Assembly: GCA_037179385.1 (NCBI GenBank)
Contig: CM074181.1
Location: 48,070,394-48,134,393, forward strand
Length of the DNA stretch: 64,000 nt
Source of the DNA: Holothuria scabra
Lineage: Eukaryota > Echinodermata > Holothuroidea > Aspidochirotida > Holothuriidae
Direction of reading: 5' to 3'
Made by a program: the position numbers and the translations under genes. Positions 36,256 through 48,524 of the stretch are shown one piece after another. The notes below the pieces were generated by a model, which had not been told where the DNA came from, searched no databases, and worked only from the letters and a program-made list of their open reading frames with translations. Each line of letters begins with the position of its first letter. The first letter of the stretch is position 1.

Positions 36256-36330
36256 AGGGGGGCATGGCCCAGTGGTCTCCCCTTCGCACGCCGCTAAAGA
36301 GGCCTAATGGTGGCTCGATCACACAGGATA
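36256..36330 (+). mobile_element. tRNA-like SINE head
   Basis: GGGGGGCATGGCCCAGTGG matches a tRNA A-box context (TGGCCCAGTGG). GGTGGCTCGATCAC, about 46 bp downstream, is a weak B-box. The spacing fits a tRNA-derived polymerase III promoter. The anticodon arm is not convincing as a functional tRNA. Confidence 0.4.
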
Positions 36331-37384
36331 TCATGTGAGAAAAGCAGTCTGTTAAGTGTAGAAGGCTACAAGGTACTCATTGTCCATTTATTGTTACACT
36401 CAAAGTGAGCAGAAAGCTATTTTCCCGAACTAGCTTGTAAGCCTCCAAGGATGAGGTTAAGTAACAAAATCTAAGTGTGCCAACGGATCCAGCTAATTCT
36501 AATTTCTAGATTAACTTTTAGTTTATCGTTGGCCATGGATTGTTTCAGCCCCATCCATCGTTATGTACACAGAGTAAAATCATACAGCTACTGCTAGCTT
36601 GTAGAAGAACAACAACCTCGGGGGTCTACGGTAGTGACTTGTCAGTTTTCACATCCTTTGAATGAATTCCCAAAGTATCACCTGAATAACAGCTTCCTGT
36701 GCACTGAAATGCACTGATCATAACCCCCGTGGGTATACAAACACAAGAGAACATTCAATCTGCTACGCGGCGAGGACATTTCTGTGGAACGCGAATTGGG
36801 CCGGTTCATGCGAAATCTGACGAAATCTGAGTAAATTTGTTGAATGAAAATACGAATTATGTATGAGAAATGTCTCACAATTTCTTTTTCTAACAAAAAT
36901 TTTGAGAAATGTTTGTGAAATTTTTGTAATAATAATAAGACTCATCAAATTTCCCCCAAAAATTTTCCAGGGGGGCAACTTGCCCCCCTGCCCCCCAGTA
37001 GCTACGCCACTGGCGGAGCATCACGCACAGCGGCAGTAGATTCCAATTTTTAGAGTCCTTGGTATGACTCCACATGGGAATCGTGCTCGGGCCTTCCGCG
37101 CGAGAAGTAGCCCGCGGGGCGGACGAATCTTTTCGTCCAGCTCATCGCTACGAAAATCTGAGGGGCGGCAGCCTAAGGGGCTTCAGCCACAGAGCCGCTA
37201 CGCAGGCTACTCGAGAAGCGGACGCGGTCCTACTTCCTGCAGGACAGCTGGACTAAAGCACTCACTCAACTCAATCAAACTTCACCAAACCTCCTGCTGT
37301 TTCCGGTCCCCATACACTACCATTATCCTCAGCATGGGCGGCGATCCTGGGGGGTGGGGGATAAACCAGCCATGAAATTTTGTA

Positions 37385-37404
37385 CTTTTTAATTATTTAT
37401 TCAT

Positions 37405-37439
<35 letters not shown>

Positions 37440-37512
37440 TTCATTCATTCATTCGTTCGTTCATTCATTGATTCATTCATTCATCCATTCATTTATTTAT
37501 TTATTTATTTTT
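37385..37512. repeat. ATTT/ATTC tetranucleotide microsatellite
   Basis: About 125 bp of TTTA units with an interior block of TTCA units. Confidence 0.95.
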
Positions 37513-39213
37513 ATTAATTTTTTTAAAGCGCAACTATGGTTGCCAAATTATAATATTTAGGCAAAATTAGTGAGTCTGGACAGATTTCTTTTTTCTGCTA
37601 AGAACTAATGGAAAAGAAAAACATGTTTATCAAATACCTTAGAGATGTCATGTGCAGTTGTGACATTAGGGAGTTTTCGATTTGCACGTTCACCTAGTCG
37701 ACTGCTACGAGATTTCGTCAATTTTTGCCTATGCGCATGCTCCACGTCGTCTCCCTCGTCCACTAGCCAAATCGAGCACGTGTCCACCGCGGTTTTGACG
37801 TTCGTCCCAAACTGCAACGAACGTTCACACGTGTGACGTCACAGAATCTCTGAAAATGGATTAAGTGGCAAGAATACATACTAGTTTCCCTCCTCGTGAT
37901 CTGTTTTGTACAGATGGGGTCACTTTTTACCTAAAATGTATATGAGATTGATGATTCATTGGGGAATGTCCTTTTTTTGGACGTTTTCTTGCAACTTCAA
38001 CAGGCGGAAACTCGAAGCTGAAATATGCTATGTTCTCCATGAAAACATACCAACAACTTAACTGACGTTCATGTAGTTGACTTGCATTTACATGGCTGAA
38101 GAAATTTAGAAAAATTACACAAGGCAAGGATGTAAATTCGCCATTTTAATACGACTCGTCCACGTCGACCCTTGCACTGGGAAATCGACACGGGCTTCTA
38201 CTAATAGCAGTGGACGCGTTCAAGAAGGCAGGCTGGTTGACTAGAACGAAGTCCACAATCACTCAATCGAAAGCTCGGTAATATTACGTTAGAGAGGACA
38301 GATTGTGTGATAAAATGTTCATTATTATGATGCATGAACTATACCCACCTGTACTGAAACGCACGCACATCTGCATACTGCCCCATCACTGTCCTTCATC
38401 ACTTCCCTTTCGATTGTATACTTCTCTTCTGGAAACTCATATCGGACTACTGTATGTAGGCCTACCGTTTGTCTGATTGCCTTAGTACGGATTGCTCGTT
38501 GACTGAACTTACATGTCTACTATCCAGGATAGGCTAAATACAGAGGGCCTATATTTGGATTTCCCGCGAACAATCACCCATGAATCTCGATGAAAATGTT
38601 TACTCAAGCATACCATCATTTCTCTATATTACGTAACGCATATGTATAGTCAGTGGAAGCTGTACTCAAAAGGTTTGCTTGTTCTCATCGTTTTGTCAAC
38701 CGCAATGCAGGACAGCCGTTGAACTGTTATTTTCGCGGTGTACTGTATTGTATAACTGTGTGAAGTGGTGCGGCAAACAAGAGTTTGCAGTGTGTCGCGT
38801 ATCGGTGATTACTGATCTGATACTGATACCTGCAGCGAGGTGGGTGTTACTGGGGAGGTCTAATAACACCTCCCTGCTGATACAACCTCAAATAAGCACT
38901 TACGGTAAGGCTTTGTCCCGCCGACATCACCCGGTAATGGTTATGCTAAAGCATCGGAGCTTCTGGATTTGACCCCTTTGACCGCCCTTACACCACCCAC
39001 AAAACTCGCACAAGGTTTCGCATTACTAGAGAAAATTGCTCTTTTGTTTTACCTCCTACGCTTCCCTTTGCCTTTCAATTACCCCTTCCCACTTGCCCAT
39101 CTGGGAACTGGTGCCACTACAATAGCTAATCCGCTAAATGTTACATTCACTGGTCAGATACCTACCATAATAAAACTACCGATTGTAGAGGGCGGTAATT
39201 CACTTCTTTAAAA
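37513..39213 (+). promoter_or_regulatory. Region upstream of the ZC3HC1-like start
   Basis: Contains the probable promoter, inferred from position. CpG dinucleotides are more frequent in 37640-38300 and 38690-38940 than in most of the window. An E2F-like TTTCCCGCGAA lies at 38560-38570. AAAATGGCTGCC at the start codon resembles a YY1-type element. No TATA box is clear. The stretch 37660-37840 may be a CpG-rich transposon fragment. Small open frames here (for example 38969-39211, stopping two bases before the ATG) are not convincing. Confidence 0.3.
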
Positions 39214-39305
39214 ATGGCTGCCGCTGGACAACGCATTCAAAGCAAACCACGAAGGATCAAGACTCTGCTTTCTTCTTTCCTTAGAAAAGACCCCGAACAA
39301 GAAAG
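39214..39305 (+). CDS. ZC3HC1: ZC3HC1-like exon 1 (start)
   Basis: ATG in the context AAAATGG opens residues 1-30 plus two bases of codon 31, ending GAAAG before gttaaa. The basic segment PRRIKTLLSSFLRKD resembles the conserved N-terminal helix that precedes the zinc module in ZC3HC1 proteins. The phase (two bases left) exactly fits exon 2, which begins with one base, giving Arg31. The 13-kb intron makes the link less certain than the others; an alternative first exon is possible. Confidence 0.65.
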
Positions 39306-42300
39306 GTTAAAATGTTTTACCGTTAAGTTTCAAGACTTCAGCGCTTTTGATACAATTTCAGCCCATTTCTTAAAGTATATCCATCTTAATTCTCAGACCT
39401 ACAGGAAGTACCCCCAACAAACGCACCACTTGTGTAGCACTAGGCCCTAGTTCCGCGAAATTATAATTGACTGTGGATGTCCATAGATAGTCCATAGTCC
39501 ATACTGGACGAGGAGAGTCAGTATTTGAACCGCTGAAATTTTGTGTCAGTCAATGAGTCATGCTTTGGTACTAATTGGTTTTCCAAACCTGAATTTGTTG
39601 AAATTTCAATCAGATATCTTCAAAACTTTGCTTTAAATTTGTGCTAAATATAATGTTGACAGAGACAACTGTTTAAATGTTAGTAGGCTATCTAGGCTAA
39701 CTGCCAAATTTTGTGCATTAGGTGAAGATCGCAAGCAACCAAAGGGATAGTGCAAAATATATTATGACTTCCAATATGGTAATGATTCCGGCAATTGACC
39801 ACTGAGTCAACTGGCACTCTTCTGCTAACAATATACAACATCCAAGATAAATGAAGCAAAAGGTTGGATTTTCCCTGACCTTAATTCGAGAATGAACTGT
39901 CAGCTGCAGTGTGGATTAAATGCACCTAAATTGGGCAAAGATAAAAATTTACTGACCTGTTCTGGCTTCAGTGTGAACAAAAAGGATGCATTTGGCTTGG
40001 TAAATCATTCCACAGCTTAGGCTAGTGCTTTGCTACAGTGAAAGGGAAGAATTTTCACCAGCACGTGAAATTTGGCAGCTTGGAAAATGCGGTATTATGA
40101 TTTGTGCACTGCCCGTTTTTGTGCACCTGTGAAAATTCTTCCCTTTCAGTTTCACTGTAGCAAAGCACCAACCTAAGCTGATTCTAATATTTGGATGGTG
40201 GTAACATTTTAGCCTTGATAATGTAGACAAAATGCATTTTGAGTTATATCATCCTCTTTACCTGGGAGTAAAATTTGCAAGAAGTTCCTTTAAAGGTTGA
40301 ACTCTGGTGACTCTACCCTACTGTAGGCTTAGTTATTGCAATGGTACTATAGACCTGAATGTTGTGTCATTCTCAAAATAACCCATCAAGAATTATATTT
40401 TGTAACCACGGTAGACCTGTTTTGAGAATGACTCCAGTGCTTGCCTTTTGACAGGTGTGATCCCGCTCGTGCTCCATAGTGCCCATAAATTTCACCTGAG
40501 GAGCTTAATCAATCACGCTCCTCAATTTCCCGCCAAGAACTGTTAGATATCGATAACATACACTGACAGTTACATGCGATGCATTGCCGTTTCCATTCCA
40601 GCTTGTTTTGCTCACTGTACAGGCTCTTGTACAGTACATCAAACGCAACGATATCTTTTCTCTTGTAACCTGGCGAATGCCTGGTCCAGTGCACTGTGCA
40701 CGTAATTATACAATAAACTTTTGGCAGGGCCTATAGCCAGCCTACAATACCACATACTTGTATTTTTCTGTGTCAAGACTTATGCTGAGTTCCATTAGAT
40801 CGGTGCGCACCACGTTTTTTCTTAGCTAGTACAAATACAAAACAGTACAAATTTACATCTGCCTATCCGCCCTGCATAGAAAATAATGCTCATGCACATC
40901 AGGATCACAACCCAGATGGAACGCCACTGTACGTACAGTACATGTTTGCAGAAGAGTGCATATGATGGCTGGTTAGGCAACTGCTTTCTGAACAACATTC
41001 GATCGTCAGAGGGCTTCAAAATTTTCCAGTTGACATAATATTTGCGACAAGCATGTGTAAAAGACTCCTAACAATCACAAAGCAATGTTTATGAAATGTT
41101 TACTTAAAAATCTTTAGGTGCGTTACATTTTTCTTTGGTGTTCGACCGATCATCTGTTAAGTAAACGGCATAGGTAAAATTCTGCCATTGAACCGATCAC
41201 TACCACCAATTATTTGTAAACTGGAAAAAGGGGCTAAATATACTTGAAACTGGCTCTTAATTTTGTTAAAATTCCCATAAATACTCAATCCTTTAACTTC
41301 CCGCCAAAACGGGATGCATTGATAATCACAAACGAATAAATTTTATCCCTGCCATGGGGATGATCGTTTGATATTTTCAGCTATAACCCTGCAGTATCAC
41401 CTGGAATTTGATTTAGGAGGGTATTCAAGGTGTATTCCTTGCTGTCTCGCAGAAAGTGCGGCATAGGTTGTTTTACTATTTTCTGCACACAACACATAGT
41501 ACAGACTATCTAGCTACAGTGTTTCGCCGTTTTTCAAATCCCCAAGCTTTGCATACATATCTGTGCATGTTTTGTACAATTAGCACCTAGCATCTTGGGA
41601 AGTTCAGTGGTTATTATCTTGCATTTAATTAAGTCATTCCCAGCATTCCTTCCGTAATGTTATTTACAGTAGGACTTAAGCAATGCTGTCATACGACGTC
41701 ATTGCAAACGAAAACAGTAATGCACGTGGTCTCTTGCAGCAAACTTCTTGGCCCAAGTATGTATGCACTAGACTTACATGCACGTCCGTTTTTATCGCCA
41801 AACAAGGCATCATGTTTTGATTGGTGACATCATATATCCATTGCAAAATTAAATTGGCCCCTGCTTCGTGATTGGTTCAATTGCATTGATTTTTGGCACC
41901 CAATTACAACTCGCGACTTTGCCTATGTAATTTAGTGTGTGAAAATACTCGGTCTCGAGACAAGTTTTCCCATTGAGTTTGTGTTATGATGATTGCGCTT
42001 TTAATGCTGGCTAACGAAGCGAGGCGAGCCCCGTGCAAAATTCACCTAGAAACGGCATCACAAATCTCTGCGTACATGGATTTTTCGGGTATTGGACTTA
42101 CGTGCATTTCAGTTGCAGATTCTTTTTAAACAAGATGTTAAGTTTTGGACGAGAACTGCTAAAATATACGGGGATAATTATATCGGAAAGTAACCATAAG
42201 ATGCGTTATACAGGTGCCCAGAACTGCAAACATAATCATGATTGCTTTACATGGGGTTCGTTAAAGCCGGAGAGTAGCTCTACAGTACGTTAACCCAGCT

Positions 42301-45300
42301 ACAACCCAGTACAGTAAAAGAATGCAATGTGCCAACATGATTGGGGGATGAAAACTAGACAGAGCATGATGCTGGCCTTAGAACTAAATTATCAAAGGGC
42401 GTGTGACATTGACTGCAAACAATTGTACAGTTTTTAGGGTTGATTTGTATCTCCACTTTTGAAGTGAAAACATTTTGCCTACAAAAATGACATACCGTTC
42501 GTGAAACAAACGGGACTATTCTCAATATTTTCCATCCTGAACTGGTTATGGTAATACGATATGCACGAAGCAAGGGGCACGTACTAAAGTGACAAACGTG
42601 ACTTCTCCCTTCCTGATAATCGGTAATCGGCATTAGGCCGATTGTTAAATTAAATAATCGGTAATCGGGTATTACGGATTATAGCGTAATCAGTCGCACA
42701 CTATTTTTCTTCATGTTTGCTTTCAACAGCCTTAATGTTAGCCTACCATGTAATAGTGTATTGCAAATATGGCACCTTGAGCCTGGACTATACTGTTTTG
42801 TGTTACTAGTACCAGCTAGGCCAAGAGTTTCAAATCAGATTAATCTGTTTTTTTTTTTGCTAAATTGCCAAAGGATTAGAATTCATTTTCTGTGGCTAAA
42901 AGGTGCTTAATTCACATCATTCGGTATTATCCTGACTCCCAGATATTATTAGGAGAGCATATTAAATTTATAAGTGTCAGCATTCTAAATGACAATCTCT
43001 GTTCAAAATGTTTTCTAATTTTGCTTTAGTGTTTTAGGTTTCAGATGACATCTATGTTCGTTTTTAAGAAGTTAATGAAACTTAAAGGCCCAGTTCTCTC
43101 ACCCCAATTCTCCTAAACTTCTTATTTAAGCCCCTCCCACAATAGTCTGAAACAGTGAAATTCATGCTCGTCCAGATACAATCTCAGTTTATTGCGTCAA
43201 GGTTAGTAAAGAAAAACTCAATTCATCTAATCTAAACACTCTCAGTACCGTTCATGCTGTGTAATATAAGCTTTTGAACTCTGCATTGTTTGAATTAGCT
43301 GTCAATCAATGAGCTGAGCCAATTGAGAATTTTGGTACCCCGGTACCAAAATTGTAGTTTAGGGTGTGAGGTTTGGCCCTTTAACAATCAGCATGCAGAA
43401 TGTGGTATTTGTTGAAGGAGTTTCTCATTAGATAACGATAGTGTTCACCCCAGCCCACAGCTTGGCTTACTGTAATACCATGATCCCAAACAAGGAAAGC
43501 AATTAACTCTTCTCACACTCCCTAGGAGAGCAGCCGATTGAGCTCCTGTAATTTTCAAAAGGCAAGGCCTGTGACTCTATAAAAATTAGTAAAGAGAGTC
43601 ACTTCAGTAAGTTATTCTGTAATACTGTAGATAATGGAATAATCTCTTTTAATGCAAACTGGCTTCTGGGACAAGATCCCCTAATTTTTCTTCCCCTGCA
43701 AGTTGGTGTTGTATGAAGAAAGTAAAATGTGTAACCATGTACAGTATGCAAAAGGAAGGAAAATCATGCCATCATATACATCGGAAATTTGGAGTAGGCA
43801 TGTTTTCCAAAGATAAGCGCAGCATCTAGGCTAGTCCTACTAACTTTGGCCTATGCAGGGTTTTTCCCAGGATGGTCTGAGTGCTGGCTAGTGTTGTAAC
43901 AAGTCACGACTCGAGTCACTTCCTCTCAAAATGATAGTGACTAGATAGAATTCAGGAGTAATTTCCCCATTGAAATAGTACAGTGAATCGAGTCAATGAC
44001 TCCACTCAAGTCACTTAAAAGTTTAAAAACTGGTGACTCAGTCACTAATCTACTGTAGTAACTCGATTACAACACTGGTGCTGGCAGGACTACTGTATCT
44101 TAGCGGAGCACCACCATCTGTTGGCATGAAGCATACAAGAAAATTTTGGGGAATTTAAAAACCTCCAGATTGCTGGAGAAAGCCTTTTGTGCTTTTATTA
44201 AGTGGTATATACAAAGCCTAGAATTTAGTTATCTCATGTCTGAAATCTTCCAATTGAACCAAAACAAACAATCTTTGAAAATTTGTTATTTATGTCAGAT
44301 AGGGTGAGATAATAATTTTAGATGACAAATCAACTTAGGCTCTGCATTTTTGGTCAATTCACTATCCCATTAACTGATTGTATTAAGTAGCTGTTAACTG
44401 ATGTTAACAAATAACAAAAAAAGATTGCATTTTACAGAACATCAATGAAGTCAACATTCTGTAAAAGCCCTGTCACTACTCACTCAGGAAGTGCAAGTGT
44501 AAGAATGGTGCCATTTATCATGTTTGTTGCATGCAGCAAAAGTGTCTCTATTTTTCCCAGAGTTTATATGATCTTTTCAGGAAAAAGCAAATCCCAAATT
44601 ACAGTGACTGAACCTTTTAATACTCAGATTATGAGCATTCTCTAGCTTGCAGTAATATTTAATAGTCTAGCAATTGCTATGGTACATTTTCCAGATACTG
44701 TATTGAAGATCTGCAGTAATGTACAGAAACATCATCAGATACAAAACTGTCAATTCATGAAACACTCAGGCACTGCTGTTATGATGTGCAGCTTTTTTGC
44801 AATTCAATACATGTACAACATGCACTGGCATGTGTTTGTTATGGTAGCATTCACTTCTGTAGACTACAAGTGCACTGTAAACAACCACAAAACAGCAGCA
44901 TCAAAGGTTACCATAGTGATGCCATATGTATACAGGGTTTCCATCAGAGGGGGGAAAGGGGGATTTGTCCCCCCCTCCCCTTTTCATTTCCATAAAAATT
45001 AGAAAATTGTTCATATCTTGGTTTCTTACTTAAAAAGATGACACTTTTTCAGCAATGTTTGAACTTACACAAATACTGTAAATGACCTTTAAAACCTTCA
45101 AATTGCATCTTACAGGGGCGTTGAAGCAAGCTTTTGTCCCCCTGAACCCACTCATAACTTTAGCCTAGGACAGCAACAATTTGGACTTGGGGTTTAGCAG
45201 TAATAAACCCCCACCCCCCTTTTTGTGTTTCGGGGGGAATTTCTGGTATAAACTTACTCTGCCTTGTATGCATGCCCAGATCCATTTTACGTCAAAATAT

Positions 45301-48300
45301 CAAACACTGGAAGAGAAAGGTGGAAATTTTACCAATCATCATTGCTGCACTCTCACCTCAGTTCAATACTGTAACTTTGTTGTTAAATGGGACTGCAGTT
45401 GCATACCTTTTTGCTAAACTTGAATTCATATAAAACATTTAAAGACTGCAGTATGTACTACAGTATGATTTGTTTCTAGTTTTCTGTGCATCGTTGCTAT
45501 GAATGGCACAAAACGTACGTAAAGCACAACAATCAGAAATTGCAAACAGAAATTTGCCATAATGCAAAATAATAGTGTTTTTTCATGAGTTGAATTGGAT
45601 ATTGTGACAGATGGCCAGATCAATGCCCCTCCTACAGTCGTTTATTTGGTTTCTTATCGGGTATACAAGCTGGTCGGAAAACTCGCTTTAGCAGATTGTG
45701 CTGGTCTGTAATTCTGCATCCCAGTCAGCCCAACTGGTGCCCACAAGCAGCGGCAGATCACTTCTTCTAGACCTACTGTACGTATTGATTATGGACTGTG
45801 GTCAACAGGGGGACCAACTTAAGTGTTTTTTTATAGAGTAGGGTTCAACCAGTATTTGCATTGAGTGTACAGGTTGGCTGTATGTCACAACCGACATAAT
45901 TAAAGGTGCTACTAAGCCGAGGACTTAATTTAGAATCTGTGGTTGGAAGTAACTAAATAGGACTCACAAGTTCAAACTTTCAAGTTCTGAGCTAGCTTAT
46001 GCCTAGGTGGCTGGCATTCAAAGGATTACAGTATATAACCTAGGGTACAAATGAAATTAGCAAATTAGTATTATGTGTACATTATTATCATACATGTAAC
46101 ACGACTGTAACTCACTAATTTTGGTTGTGTCCTAACGTTAGGCCTAGTCCTTCTGTAACATTTTACCTTAGGTGGAGTCTCCTGACCCAGATGTCTAGCT
46201 CTGTTATTGGGGTTCTTCATTTAATTGACTTAGATGAAACTTCAAGTTTAAGTTGAGTGTGCCCACTACTCAGACTTCCTAAACATTTACTTCTCAAATA
46301 CAAACTGGAGGTGTACAAAGGTACTGTAACTTCAGAGACTTTTTTCAGTCTCTTATTTCAAGCATTAAAGGGACAATCCTCTCACCCAAACTACACTGCT
46401 AGTACAGGGTAACAGAAACTCTCAATTGGTTCAGCTTTTTGATTGACTGCTAATTCAAACAATGCAGAGTATCAAAACTTATATTACACAGCACAAACTG
46501 TTCTGATAGTTTTTGATTACACACATTGAGCTTTCTATATTCACCCTGAAGCAATAAAATGAGATTGTGTCTTGATGAGGGTGAATTTCAGACAATTGTG
46601 GGAGGGGCTTAATAAAGAAGGTTAGGAGAATTGGTACTGTTTGGGGTGAGAAAATTGGGCCTTTAAAGGGCAAGAGCAGTCACCCTAACTTGAATGAGTG
46701 TAGTAGACTGTCCTGTTTCATGGTTGGCTGTTAAGAGGTGTGACGTTTTGTCTCTTCAAATGTGAAATTTGCTAGAAGTAACTGATTGGTTCACCTCTGA
46801 TCAATACAGTATGCAATATTGTAGTCATGGAATATGATAGAAGATATTTTGAAGAGAAATAAGTTGAAAATTGTGATACTTTGCTGTTGCTTTAACAAAC
46901 TGTTTCAAATACTGTTAAAATAAGTTTAGGGCCATACTGTAGCTCTCAAACTTTTATAGACTGTTTTACAATCTTCTTTGACAGTGTTGTTTTCTCTTGA
47001 GTGTCCATTCACTGCTTCATCCAGTTCAGTTTAGTTATAATAACAAAGAAAAATACACTGTTGTTGGTTTGGCTTCTGTGTGTGTACTGTGCATGCTACT
47101 GTAAGTGTGCATGCGACTGTGTTGAGTGTGTGCAAGTTACAGGTACCCACTGTTTTATTTGCCATGTCTGTACACACATACGTAGTACCTGTACTGAAAT
47201 TTGTACATCCATAGAGCAGGATAGTAGGAACTAACTGTATTCCTACAAACCTGCTTCAAGTATGCAACCTAGCCCTAGGCTATATGTATTTTATCAAGGT
47301 AGGCTAGGCCTACCCTTGGTCACTCTACAGATAATTTGTAATATCATCACATACTTTGGCAAAATTTCTTTTTTTACAATACCAAAAATAGTACAAGGAT
47401 TCATCGTGGTAAGTCAAAAACTTATCTCAAAGAAGAAAACCTCTCATTGAAATCTAAAAGGTACTTCATGTTCACTTGTCACCAACTGGACCGATATTAC
47501 AATTAGGTTATCTGATGAGAGCACAGGATTCCTACTGTACAGGGTAATTCCCTATCCCTGCATGCTTCACTGCAGTATATAGCAGGCTTTTGTCAACAGG
47601 TGGTTCACAGCACCTTTTCAGGTTGCAGGCATTTGGCTGGCTTCATGAAAAAATCCAAAGTAAAAGTTTCAAATAGAAGAAGAGGCCAAGCTATGGTACT
47701 CTTATTATTCAAATATCCTGCAACCTGTAATACTGTAGCCTTATTGCTACATTGTCTGTGTAGGATTTTAGAAAGAAACATGATTTGGTTGTTGTGTTTA
47801 ATATTTATTGTTTACTGGTTGCAATTTCAAAAGCAGGCACTCAACTTTCAAACTGGGCAGGATACTTTCAAACTGAGTGCTTCATAAAAAGCAAAATCAA
47901 ATTCAAACTGGACAGAGCAGGCCTTTAGTTCTAGATTTTCCAGATGTGTTACAAATCACACTCCTCAGGAAATTAAGGAGTGTGGTAGGTGTGCCAGTTT
48001 GTTAAATCTTATTAGATTTTATGAGCTCTTGCCTCCATCTAAATTTCCCAAACATCACACTTCCAACAGTGATTTGAGGAGATTGATGTTGTGCACTCCC
48101 ACTCGCATGCCTCAAAATTCAAGGCCTAACCATGGGCTTGGCTGGAAAGAACCTTAAATCCTCAATTTGCTATGTTGCTTTATTAAATATTCCCTATTCA
48201 TCCAATCATTCTGCAGTCACTCTCTCAATGTATCCTTGTGAAAACATTAGCTGAATACTTTTCCAATTACTTCAATGACGTTATGATTTACAGTTCTAAA

Positions 48301-48483
48301 ATAATATAATAGCCCTCTCCTTCATATACAGGTTTTCTAGTATGGAGTGCATGACATAAAATAGCCCTTACTAGAACAGCCTACCACTAAACAGTCTAAA
48401 ACCTGACTTTTGGGTGATAAGTCAGGTTTTTGATTCCTTGCCGAAGGCAGGCAAGGAATCTATGCGATGGTGATGTCGTGTGT

Positions 48484-48524
<41 letters not shown>

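Larger units (their letters stand above)
35045..37020. mobile_element. hAT-like element inserted in a SINE, 8-bp duplication
   Basis: Element 35053-37012 (1960 bp) starts CAGTGGCGTAGCTAGG and ends GTAGCTACGCCACTG, with GCGGAGCA on both sides (35045-35052, 37013-37020). It is non-autonomous. The interior holds another CAGTGGCGTACGCAGG start at 35292, two tandem AAGCGGAGCGCCACC units (35638-35990) and a tRNA-like head at 36256. The mix suggests further nested insertions. Confidence 0.85.
34930..37108 (-). mobile_element. tRNA-type SINE split by a hAT-like insertion
   Basis: 34930-35052 (TTAGTTAGACGGAGTTTTAC, CCTATTGGTTCAAGTCGAG) continues at 37013-37108 (AGAGTCCTTGGTATGACTCC) when the intervening element and one copy of its 8-bp duplication are removed. 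The joined order matches the intact copy at 54415-54660. The tRNA-like promoter head at the right end is largely missing here. Confidence 0.65.

Noticed and set aside
36256..36330. Functional tRNA gene
   Set aside because: The A-box fits but the B-box is degenerate and no cloverleaf with a sound anticodon arm can be drawn by eye.
37605..37836. Overlapping 70- and 63-residue frames in a CpG-rich patch, possible divergent gene
   Set aside because: No domain or splice structure. The ATTAGGGAGTTTTCG word resembles a transposon terminus, so a repeat fragment is more likely.
38969..39211. 80-residue frame ending just before the gene's ATG
   Set aside because: Low-complexity Leu/Pro-rich, no homology recognised. 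Could at most be an upstream ORF in the 5' leader.
44679..45002. 107-residue + frame in intron 1
   Set aside because: No domain, no flanking splice signals that fit the gene's phase, and it runs into a G-rich repeat edge.
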